NCBI GenBank assembly: GCA_021229015.1 | Contig: CM037783.1 | Coordinates: 5,651,324-5,715,323, forward strand | Source: Solen grandis | Lineage: Eukaryota > Mollusca > Bivalvia > Adapedonta > Solenidae | Direction: 5' to 3' | DNA length: 64,000 nt | Shown: positions 1 to 10,380 of the stretch, one piece after another | Position numbering within the stretch: the stretch's first letter is position 1 | Layout of the letters: each line of letters opens with the position of its first letter | Program-made: the position numbers and the translations under genes | Notes under the pieces: model-generated | The model's database searches: none | What the model was told of the DNA's origin: nothing | The model's input: the letters and a program-made list of their open reading frames with translations, nothing else

Positions 1-270
1 TCTTATTATTTATACATCTTTATAAAGATCGTAGCTCAGTTTCTTTCCTTTATTTTCATATGTTTTAATCCTTAAATTGACATGCACATGTCAGCTGATT
101 GAAAATTTAAAATCTTTGTGTGACAGTGTGTTGATAAATATTGATATTGCGGATAAAATTAATCTCCAGCATATGATTATTTTCCACAAAGTAACGAAGA
201 ATGATAAGAAAATAACATAATTAATTACTAGTTTAGATTGTTCACCAGTGGGTACCCTTAAATATTTTTT
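1..270. other. 3' flank / 3' UTR of the TPH gene
   Basis: AT-rich sequence just downstream of the TPH stop codon on the minus strand. It probably includes 3' UTR, but I could not place a poly(A) site with confidence. No other coding signal is seen. Confidence 0.4.
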
Positions 271-991
271 TTAATTATTATCGTCTTCGAAAACTTTGTT
301 GTCAAGTTCATCCTCGGTTTCATCGATCGACTCCTGCATGGGTTGCAGCGATGCTCTTTCCAATTGCTGGACTCTCCGTAAAGCGTCGCTTACAATACAG
401 AGTTCACCTTTGACCTCGCTGACGAGATAGGCAATACATCTGGTGTTGTCAAGAACGTCGACAGTTTGGGTGTAGGGGTTGTACCGTACGGCAAATGGGC
501 GCTTTATCGTACTGGCAAAGTTTCTGAAACGTTCAAAAACATGTTCATGATTCAAGTAAATGTCTGAGGTAGACAAAAGAGTGTGTTAAACGCGAACTAG
601 TTTATGATATATTAGCCATATCTATATTTTTTCATAGACAATCTTTATATGTTATCTGTATGTTGTCCTCGAATAAATGTTGTGCGTAAATGTGACGCGA
701 CGGACGCAGTTGCGCACTCCCGGGTAACTGTTAGCTCGGCTGTCAGATGTGCCAACATACACTTCCGGCGTGCCAGTACAGCTTAATATGACAGAGTGTT
801 CTTACATCCTTTTGATAAGCTTTGGCATATTGGAAGTGGTTATTGGTGCGATAAAATTTGATTTAGATTAAGTGAAAGATTGTACCATTCTTGTTCATGT
901 AGATGCTATTTTAAGTACAGTGTATATATATAAGTCCAAAAATAACCAAATTATTGTCTTTGTACTAGTAGATTCTTTCTAGGTAAGTCAG

Positions 992-1040
<49 letters not shown>

Positions 1041-4000
1041 ATGATGGTGGTGGTGGAATAAATATAATACCAAAGAAATATGAGTTTACCTCATTTCCTC
1101 TTTTGCGTCCTCAAAACTCGCTGTATAGAAGTACACGTCCTGAAACGTCGTGATGAGACACTCCTGGTTACACGTGGTCAGTGGATCGAATGGACGCTTC
1201 TCAGCCTTGTCCGTCAGTGCGTGCTGAAATGAATTGAGACAATCTGTTTATTTTGGTTTGCGACTACCACCAGAAAATTGAAACCGCCTTCAGTCAAGGA
1301 ACATGCACGGGTCAGACAGACGCTGTTTCTACCAACCGTGTCGCTTAGTTATTCTATTATCTCAAGTATTGACTAAAAGACATAAAAAGTTACATTTCTT
1401 ACTAATAATATTCGCTAGAAATAGAATAAAAAGAATAATGAAATACGCCTCTAGATATAGAGCTAAATAAGAATTTATTTTAATGGCTCAATGTGATACT
1501 ACTTTAGCTTAAATAGCATTTCAGGTCGGAGGAAAAGTAAAATATGTTGAAAATAAACTAAAATAAACGTGTGTAGTTCCTATTTTCTATCAGACAATAC
1601 CAAAATGTCAAACGCACGTATAGTTAGAACCACAGTGAATATGATCCAAAACAATCTCTTGACACCGATGGATGACTATTTCTGGAACTCGTACCGCTTA
1701 TTAAAACTTTTGGGAGAGGTATATAGGATTTATGTCGATCTGACCAATAACACGCGAAAGATTGGACATACTTTATAGTATCAAGATAACGTTTGATACA
1801 CATGTTTATTTTAACTAACTTTAGGCAATATCCGTTTATTGTTGACACAGTTATGGCCCCTTATCTATTTAGAATTTGCCAAAATACCATTTCCGATCGA
1901 TAACTCATCATAGAGACAATCTATTTTGATATATTTTGGTATACATAATCTCAATAAAAAGGGTGCCAAACTTGATTTCGGGCAAACTCCAAATTTTTTG
2001 ACACGGCTATGGTCCAAATGTTAAAAGATCGACAGTGTCAAAGCTTTTATAAAGACTGAGGTATTAATCACCTTCAGTGAAATTTCGAGATATAGCAGTG
2101 TCCTGATTGGTCAAAAGAAACTAAAGTAATTGCATATTGTAAATCATGCAGGTGTAGAAAAGGTGTGGATGTTGTCAACAAACCGGGTTGGGATATATAA
2201 ACCTTAACCAATACTGATCGATTCGGTTAGCATATTTATCGTCGAGTTTTGTTTTATTGTAATCATTATTCAGATTTTCCTAATGACTACATCGGCATAA
2301 CCCATAAGCAACTGGTTACAACGGTGCTATATGTCCACCCACACATATTTATCAGTCTCACGACAGCCCTCATTTCCAGGTGATACTACTAAGGCTGCCT
2401 GTGGCGGTGGACGTCTAGAGTATAAGTATCAAGTACGATGAACTCGTACTGTTAAAAAATATCAATATCAAAACTATGATATGTTGAAGAAAAGTACAAC
2501 AGTCATTTTAGTATTTTGAAAATACGGCGCGGTTCAAGGTAATAGAATTATGCTGACATCCCTTTATTTCACAAAGAAACTCTTCGTCAACAAGGTTGGG
2601 CAGAAGGAAATGTCAATAAAAATGGATTTTTTTTCAAGTGGAGTCAGAAAGCGCTTATTGTATTATGAATTATTGTAGGTTTAGGTATAGATATTTCACT
2701 ATACGCTTTGTATATATGCATATTGACTCTCGGTCGTTCAGAGTAGCCTACTACTATTGAGAGGTCTGGTGCAAAAGAGAACCAACCAACAAAAGTAAAA
2801 AGTCAAGAAAATCCGCTTTAAGGAGGTGTGTGTGTGTGTGTGTGTGTGTGTTAATATGATTGCAGATACCTGAAATATTCCAATGAACGTTCAAAGATAA
2901 CAGCTTCGTCTTGGACCATTCAACCTTTACCTAGATAACCAAGGTACCCTAATGAAACATTAGGAAACATTGGTTATCTCCGTGAAAGGTCATGAGGTCC
3001 GAAACCATCATAACATGCGCTTTAGGCTTTGACCTTCTTATTTATACAATAACATTTTCTAAAACAATATAATTGGGAGCAGCTGACTGAACTTAAGAAA
3101 AACAAAAACTTACCAACGATAGTTCAGTCTATCAAAATATTCTTAAGTTATTGATAGAACACGTGGGCTAGTTCACGGCGTCATTACTACATTAGAGGAA
3201 ACAGTAACAAAAGTGGAATAACTCGTTTTTCCCGGTTTGAAGGTTAGTTCACTCTACCACAAGACCCCTCAGTTGTCAGTGACAGTTATCTCTTTTGTTA
3301 AGCGATGGGGTTCATTATTTGAATACTTGACATGGCTATTAGATGGTGTTGTTGTTTTTTGTTTTTGTTTTTGTTGTTGTTTGTGTGTTTGTTTTCTTAC
3401 TGTAAAAGAGAATCATTTTCTTGTTAACCAAATATGTTTCTTTCCCCGGTTATGATATCAGGCGTTCAACACCAAACCTCGTCTGACAAGTCATTGTGAA
3501 TAATATACTAAGTGGTGCGTCACTTTATTCTGTGTGTATATATTAATTTGTGCGATAGCGAAGTGTTGAGTGTTCAAGGGACGACTAGTACCTTGAGTTC
3601 TCCAATCGAGGACAACAGGCCGGCTCCGTATACCCTTAGTTTACCGTCTTGCTTGCAGAGGCCGAACTCCACCGAGAAAAAGTAGCACTGGAAAAGAGAT
3701 AAAATACCAGATATCGGCTACATGAATCGCGTCATCTCTTGTAACACATAGGCTTTATAAATTGTAAACTAAGATTTTAATAAAAAATTATACCTATTAA
3801 TTTGAAAAAAAAGAGACTCACATTTCTTTTGTTTCTTTTCTGAAAGAGTTACGAAAACAAAAAGAAAACTGAACATTCGAAATGTATTATATAACATGAT
3901 AAATACAATAAAGTCCGATGGTCCGAGAATCAAATTCAGGATCAGGGAAATCATGTGTTCCAAGCCTTACAATTCGCCGAGTATTTCATCTTCAACAATC

Positions 4001-7000
4001 AGTCCTACGTTAGGCTGTATTTCAATCATGTAAGATGTATCCATTAACATTTTTAGCTCATTAAGACAGCAGCCATCTTTCACCGTCGTATATCACGGGG
4101 GACCAACTCACATGAATCACCAAAATGTGCCCCGCTTCAAAAAATATGTGGATTTCCGTTGATACATATGAGGGTTAAACATGTTGAGCGGAAAAGAAGC
4201 AAATTGAATGGTGAGTTTTCAGATTTCGAATAATTTGTGTTAAATACCCACCTGCTTTTGAAAAATATCGAAATGCTATTAGACCCTCCACATTTTCTTG
4301 ATAGTTATAGATTCATGCTTTTTCTTTTTCTTTTTCTTTTTTTTTTTTTTTTTTTTTTTTTCCATTTGGTGAAGTTTCTTTTAAGAAATCCTTTTTGCCG
4401 TGGGTTCGGTCAAACACCGAACATGATGATGAGGAAATGTCCTGAATGAAACAATCTAAAAACACCAAACAATCTGACCGCGTAATGGTGTAAAATATAA
4501 ACACAAATAATTCGAAATCTGAAAACTCACTCAGTGTATGACACCCTATTTTTTTAATACCTCATACATATATAAACGTGAAAACGAATATCCCAGCCGT
4601 CGTAAGTAACTGTCGTGGTTCGAGTTGATGGCGAACTTTGGGGCGAAAGACGACAAAACAAAGTTATGTCTTGCTGAACTATCAATATTTTTCTTGACAG
4701 GCGAGTATCAATTTTCGTCTGGCGCAACAACACGATATTTTCGTGATCACCAAAGAGGAGGAATTATTTGCCGACATTTCGCCTGACGCCCTGTCAATAC
4801 GCAAACACAAAACACTATAAATAGGTTTCTTTGTCTCTTCGCTCTGGAATTTTCGCCACGCCACAAGAAAGGGCTGAATCAACTACGATGAAAGTACCTG
4901 AAGTAGTCACTTAATAAAAATAGATGTAAATACATATCGTACCGTAGCGAGTTTGGCTACTTCCTCTTCTGATGCTCCGAGGGATGCGAGTCCAATTTCC
5001 TGGGAGAACTGGGCAAAACTGGGATCTGCTAATAGTGGCATGTGGCCCAGTAACTCGTGGCAACAGTCCCTGATCACGAAATGTCGCATTTAGTATTCAT
5101 AGTAATTGTACATGTTTGGTTTAGACTACTTATGCAGTTTTTTAATCTAAACCTCGGGTACTTAAATGTCGGTCTTTTTTTTTTCAGAAATAAGGGAACT
5201 CTAAATATTATGTCATCTCTTCTTTATGAAAATTAAATTGCTTTTGATTATCGTTAAGAAACAAAGAATATATAACATTCGGCAAACAAACCACAGTTAA
5301 AATATAAGGCCCATTTCTTATTGAAGACCGAAACACCTTCTGTATCTGATTTGAGAAGAATTTTGTATCATTTCCCATTTTGTTACTAGCTTATTTATAT
5401 CAAAACACTCTAGTCTCTAAAGAATCTAGACAAGTTTTCACCGAAAGATCTGACTCGAATTCATCCAATAAAACTTAGCGCCAAGTAATACCTAAATTAG
5501 ACTGAAACATATCCCATCATTCTGTTTTAGGAATTATTCAATTACATAACAAAGATGGGAGATATGAAATAGTAACTTTAAGTTAACAAGAGTGCCAGTG
5601 ATGCCACAATATACGCCGCCACAAAATATAAAGACCAAGAGGGGTCTTTTAATTATTGCTTTTAACATTTCTGTAAGCATAACCTCATAATGAAGTCTGT
5701 AAGACCAATTAATTTAGCTGAACAGAGATAGAACCCTAAAAATGCTTCCAATATGACAGTAGGTCAAATAGCAGTATCAATTTGAATCCTTTTTTCTTTC
5801 TCCCCATAACTCTTGCAAAAATCACTGTACCAGAAAATCCTTGCCTTATGCACTTTTACCTGTTTAGAAACTTGAGTTGTGTTTTAAAGAGACCATGTTT
5901 AGAAAGGCATAACTATTGCAAATATTGATGAACATCAAAGCCCCTGCTTTGTGCATATATACCCAGTATAGTAATGACATTGCCCAAGTTTTGAAAAGAT
6001 TAGGTCAGAAACATACAAGAAATTGCATTCCCAAAGCTGAAATATCAATCAGCTAAAAAGGCTAAGTTTCAGGGGACACAAATCTTGCAAAAATTAATGT
6101 ACCGGAAAATCACCACTTCATGCACATCTACCCATTATAGTAATGATATTGACCAAGTTTTGAAAAGATTCATTCAGAAATGTAGGAGGAGTTGCGTTCA
6201 CAAGGCTGCAATATCAATCAGCTACAGAGACTAAGTTTCAAGGACACAAACTTGTAAAAATCAATGAACCAAAATCCCACTTCATGCACATTACCCATTA
6301 AGTAATGAATTGACCAAGTTTAAAAGATTCATTCAGAAATGTAGGAGGAGTTGCGTTCACAAGGCTGCAATATCATTCAGCTACAGAGACTAAGTTTCAA
6401 GGGACACAAACCTTGTAAAAATCAATGAACCGGAAAATCACCACTTCATGCACATCTACCCATTATAGTAATGATATTGACCAAGTTTTGAAAAGATTCA
6501 TTCAGAAATGTAGGAGGAGTTGCGTTCACAAGGCTGCAATATCATTCAACTACAGAGACTAAGTTTCAAAGGGACACAAATCATGTAAAAATCAATGAAC
6601 CATAAAATCACCACTTCATGCACATCTACCCATTATAGTAATGAATGACCAATTTGAAAAGATTCATTCAGAAAGTAGGAGGAGTTGCGTTCACAAGGCT
6701 GCAATATCATTCAGAATAGTAATGACATTGACCAAGTTTTGAAAAGATTCATTCAGAAACGTAGGAGGAGTTGCGTTCACAAGATATGGACGTACGGACG
6801 TACGGACGGACGGACAGACGGAGAAGATGACGCCAATATACGACCGCCTCCGGCGGCGTATAAAAACCAACAATATGTCACTTGGGTAACTTTAAAAGAA
6901 AAGCAAGAACTGTGAATTTCGCTCCTTTACCCTGGGCTAAAGCATGGTCAGTGGAATTCGAGCCAGCTATATTTTATTATGTTTTTAGTAACTGACTCAC

Positions 7001-7136
7001 GGTTCAGGTGTGTAGAGAGGGTCTGACCCGTGACGTATATACTGGGTACAGTGGAACACCCGGAAGGCCAGCCCCGCCAGGAAGTCACGTGATGACAGGT
7101 ACCCTGCCACAGGCCGTAGTACAAACCCCGTCCTGG
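271..7136 (-). CDS. TPH: Tryptophan hydroxylase (TPH), 3' half: catalytic core and C-terminus
   Basis: Tetrahydrobiopterin- and iron-dependent aromatic amino acid hydroxylase; TPH makes 5-hydroxytryptophan, the rate-limiting step of serotonin synthesis. Five exons read in frame with GT-AG junctions: 7136-7001, 5069-4943, 3687-3592, 1223-1090 and 523-271 (stop at 271-273). They encode about 247 residues. The first carries [19 protein letters not shown] and HCTQY. The second carries CHELLGH, whose two histidines are family iron ligands. The third carries [20 protein letters not shown], with the third iron ligand (Glu of VEFG). The fourth carries [13 protein letters not shown] and FEDAKEEM, which separates TPH from phenylalanine and tyrosine hydroxylases. 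The last carries [19 protein letters not shown] and an acidic tail. The N-terminal regulatory domain and early catalytic exons (about 200 residues by comparison with vertebrate TPH) are absent; the gene runs upstream into the 7614-7713 gap. Where TPHs usually have DTCHELLGH, this one reads DCCHELLGH. Confidence 0.95.
524..1089 (-). other. TPH last intron with a compound trinucleotide microsatellite
   Basis: Intron between the last two TPH exons. About 993-1056 it holds (CTG)n followed by (ATG)n and (GTG)n on the plus strand, so the TPH transcript would contain (CAC)n-(CAT)n-(CAG)n. The rest is AT-rich without recognised elements. Confidence 0.8.
993..1056. repeat. Compound microsatellite (CTG)n(ATG)n(GTG)n
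   Basis: About 13 CTG triplets run into about five GAT/ATG triplets and then GTG triplets. It lies wholly inside a TPH intron, so it is not translated in the predicted mRNA. Confidence 0.9.
1224..3591 (-). other. TPH intron
   Basis: About 2.4 kb between exons ending at 1223 and starting at 3592. AT-rich, with a (GT)n run at about 2825-2851 and a (GTTTTT)-like stretch near 3350-3395. No additional exon or known repeat family recognised. Confidence 0.6.
3688..4942 (-). other. TPH intron
   Basis: About 1.25 kb. It holds a T-rich tract at about 4318-4362 and no exon that fits the aromatic hydroxylase family. The small open frames here are chance. Confidence 0.6.
5588..6868 (+). mobile_element. 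Hairpin-ended element with internal tandem array (family with TATACGCCGCC ends)
   Basis: Inserted in a TPH intron. The left end is AACAAGAGTGCC, then TATACGCCGCC (about 5610). The interior (about 5870-6780) is a degenerate tandem array of units of roughly 150-160 bp, recognisable by TAGGAGGAGTTGCGTTCACA, CACTTCATGCACAT and GACCAAGTTTTGAAAAGATT. A GGACGGACGGACAGACGG microsatellite follows, and the right end is a hairpin, TATACG-a-CCGCC-tcc-GGCGG-CGTATA, then AAAAA. The last arm is the reverse complement of the left-end TATACGCCGCC. No protein is encoded. The architecture resembles non-autonomous Helitron/Helentron-type elements, which is inference. Confidence 0.7.
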
Positions 7137-7613
7137 CTGCAAGAATTATCATACAGGTTATTGGTATGAGACTCTGATTCGAATAAGAAGGTTATATGAA
7201 ACTAAATAATATAGTTTATGATTTCTAAGGTTTTTGAGGGCTGAATTTCATTATGATAATTTAAAAGGGGAATAATGAATAGAATATATGCAATTGTATG
7301 AAGAAAAAAAAACAATTTCTACAACTTAATGGTATTGATATATTCGTATGCCATTGACGTACATGGTATAGAAATATGATAAGATGGTATTTACATCGAT
7401 GACGAACGTTTGAAAGCGATAATGATGGTTGTTATTTGGAATGTGGAAATATGTTTAGGATTTAATTTCGCTTAAATGGACGATTTATTTGCGATCTACG
7501 TCACAAAAGTCTCTCTTTCTTTCATATTTTGAATTATTCAATACTTATGGTAATAATTCGCGATTTTTTCTTCAATATATTTATCACTTTCTCAACACCT
7601 TAATATTAGATAT
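7137..7613. other. TPH intron up to the assembly gap
   Basis: AT-rich sequence upstream of the first visible TPH exon. The exon that should precede it is not present before the Ns begin. Confidence 0.6.
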
Positions 7614-7713
7614 NNNNNNNNNNNNNNNNNNNNNNNNNNNNNNNNNNNNNNNNNNNNNNNNNNNNNNNNNNNNNNNNNNNNNNNNNNNNNNNNNNNNNNN
7701 NNNNNNNNNNNNN
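7614..7713. other. Assembly gap of exactly 100 N
   Basis: One hundred consecutive Ns, the usual placeholder for a scaffold join of unknown size. TPH is truncated on its left side and the SMG6-like gene on its right side. Confidence 1.
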
Positions 7714-8177
7714 AATGTTACTAAAACATACAAAGGTGAAACCATCCCTCTAAATTCTGAATACTTTGGACTCTGCTAAAAAACTTTAAGGAAAAAGGTA
7801 AATCAATATTTCCAGATGAAATTTGTATTACTCATACATACACATAAGTATGTTACATATCATGATGTTTCAACCATAAAAGTATACCGTATAACGGGTA
7901 TTTTTTAAACAATGCCAATTTTTACTATTTTTTACGACTCAGATACGATTCATCAAATTTGCCCTCATATAAATTGACTCTTTCACTTGTAGCATATACA
8001 CTATTTACTACAACACACGCACCAATTGAGTGAGATGTGCTATCGATTATACATACATGTTATAATTACTACACAGGTATTCAGTGTACATGTTTTGTAA
8101 ATTATGATCACACAGGTAAGTGGTAAATACTGCATATATACTACACGATAGCATTTATGTCACTGATTATGTCACCT
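7714..8177. other. AT-rich stretch at the left edge of the 50-kb block
   Basis: No exon recognised. If the SMG6-like gene is contiguous, this is its intron or downstream flank. Confidence 0.4.
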
Positions 8178-8190
8178 ATTATGTTTTGAC

Positions 8191-8404
8191 TTGACTTGAC
8201 TATTTGAGTTTACCATTGCTTCGACAGTATTTCAGTCATGCAGCGTTGTCCAGCTCATTACAGGTGGAGGAAGACCCCGAATGCACGGAGGCATCCGGGT
8301 AGAACAACTGACCTACCGCAAACCAGCTGGATTTGAATCCACGTGGTGAGGGGCTAAGTGAGTGTTAAAGTCAGTGACTTTACCCTCTTGGCCACGAAGG
8401 CCCC
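8191..8404 (-). mobile_element. tRNA-derived SINE, family 1 (copy with 13-bp TSD)
   Basis: Reading the minus strand, the head is GGGGCCTTCGTGGCCaaGAGG followed by TTCaAA-type sequence, which matches A and B boxes of a Ser/Leu-type tRNA. A body with TCTTCCTCCACCTGTAAT and AGCTGGAC follows, then a GTCAAGTCAA tail. A perfect 13-bp target duplication, ATTATGTTTTGAC, flanks it at 8178-8190 and 8405-8417. Related copies lie at 39195-39428, 40655-40978, 48085-48147 (fragment) and 50255-50400. Confidence 0.85.
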
Positions 8405-8896
8405 ATTATGTTTTGACTGCAGGTATCTTTGGGGTGTGAAAAATGACAAATCAAGTAAAACAGTCCATTATTGATAACTAGTACACAATGTACATGTAGA
8501 AATGTTAACAAATGCTATTGAGACTCAATGGTCTTTTCCTGATTTTTAATAGAATGTAGGGGTTAGTGAAATTTTTTTTTAATGAGATAATTTTTTACTG
8601 AAAGTTTGTAGATGTAAAAATTAAACTCATATAAAATGATCTCTTATGTTGTTTTTTTCCAAAATACCTAAACAGCAATACAGAGGTTTACATAAGGATT
8701 TGACTTTCACTTGTCCAGGGGGCAAGTTACTTTGAACATCTACTAGCCCCCATTGAAAACAGGTTGCCCTATCTTTAAGTTTGTTGGTGTTTGTTAATGT
8801 TTAAAACTAAATATGTATAATATTAAGGTTATTTTAGTTTATATGTATCAAACACAATTTGCAAGGATTTCACCCTTGATATACTGCAGAAAATAA

Positions 8897-9950
8897 ACAA
8901 GAGGGCCAAGATGGCCCTAGATCGCTCACCTGAGAAAAGTATCATTCATTGCCTGTACAAAACAGATTGCTTTAGAATTAAGATGATGAGGTGAAACAAT
9001 GTTCAGGAATTTTCTGACCCCATCCACAAAAGATATCATCAAGACAAACATTCTGCCAAAGTTTGAGGATGATTGGACCAAAAATGTTGCCCTCAGAGTA
9101 TAAACAAGATTTTTCTAAGATTTGACCTACTGACCTACATTTCTATCCAGCCCCACCCATTTTCAAACTGGTTCGAGATATCATCATGACAAACAATCTG
9201 ACCAAGTTTGAGGAAGATTGCCTCAAAACTGTGGCCTTTAGTGTGTAAACAAGATTTTTCTAAGATTTGACCTATTGACCTACTTTTCGGTCCGGCCCTG
9301 CCCATTTTCGAAAGGGTTCAAGATATCATCAAGACAAACATTCTGACCAAGTTTGAGGAAGATTGGATTAAAATTGTGCCTTAGTGTGTAAACAAGATTT
9401 TTCTAAGATTTGACCTATGACCTACTTTTTGTCCAACCTGCCCATTTTCGAAAGGGTTCAAGATATCATCAAGACAAACATTCTGACCAAGTTTGAGGAA
9501 GATTGGATCAAAATTGTGGCCTCTAGTGTGTAAACAAGATTTTCCTAAGATTTGACCTACTGACCTACTTTTTGATCCAACCTGACCCATTTTCGAAAGG
9601 GTTCAAGATATCATCAAGACAAACATTCTGAATAAGTTTGAGGAAGATTGGATCAAAATTGTGGCCTCTAGTGTGTAAACATCAAAATTGTTGACGGACG
9701 ACAAGATTTTTCTAAGATTTGACCTACTGACCTACTTTTTGATCCAACCTGACCCATTTTCGAAAGGGTTCAAGATATCATCAAGACAAACATTCTGACC
9801 AAGTTTGAGGAAGATTGGATCAAAATTGTGGCCTCTAGTGTGTAAACATCAAATTGTTGACGGACGACGGACGACGGCCGACGGACGACGGCCGACGGAC
9901 AATCAAGTCTCCCAAAAGCTCACCCTGAGCTATGCTCAGGTGAGCTAAAA
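8897..9950 (+). mobile_element. Hairpin-ended element with internal tandem array (GGTGAGC family, copy 1)
   Basis: The left end ACAAGAGGGCCAAGATGGCC forms a small hairpin and is followed by GCTCACCTGAG. The interior is a tandem array of about 147-bp units (TTTGACCTACTGACCTACTT, AAGATATCATCAAGACAAAC, TTTGAGGAAGATTGGATCAA). Then come GACGGACGACGGCCGACGG repeats and a terminal hairpin, AGCTCACCCTGAGC ... GCTCAGGTGAGCT, followed by AAAA. Left GCTCACCTGAG and right CTCAGGTGAGC are inverted subterminal repeats. Relatives lie at 52836-54214 and 59512-59943. Confidence 0.8.
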
Positions 9951-10380
9951 AGAGGAAGATTTCATTTACATAAATAAACTTGCCCGCCGGGCTATCTTCT
10001 TTGAAAAATCACTTGCCCTCAGTGATTTTAACCTGTCACGGGCAAGCGGGCGTCCACTTAAGAAAACCCCTGTCAATAAAAATTACCCGTTATACGGTAC
10101 ACACCCAGACCCAAGCAATTTAAATTAAGTATCAAAAACTTAAAACGCATCTATTATTTGACAGAAGTAGGGATGTCTTTAAAAGTTTTTTGCCTGTATG
10201 TTTCAGAATACTGTACCACGATGACCAGGTACCAGAGTTCATTCTAAGCTGCGTTTTTGTGAATTTTCAAAAAATGATTATATTTCATACATGTCTTTTC
10301 CATTTGTTTAAAACCAAATCGGCCTGTAAGTGCAAATTAAATGTTTTTAACTTTCATAAACTGTAGTTGCAATTATTTAC
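9951..10380. other. Unassigned sequence downstream of the SMG6-like large exon
   Basis: A transcript of the SMG6-like gene should continue here because its exon ends in a good splice donor at 10380/10381. I could not identify a following exon in this stretch. Confidence 0.4.

Noticed and set aside
4907..5089. Start codon for TPH at 5089 ([10 protein letters not shown])
   Set aside because: The upstream part lies before a splice acceptor; the exon begins at 5069 and continues from 7001.
5870..6780. CRISPR-like or satellite array
   Set aside because: Units are degenerate, contiguous and enclosed by element termini; it is the core of a mobile element.
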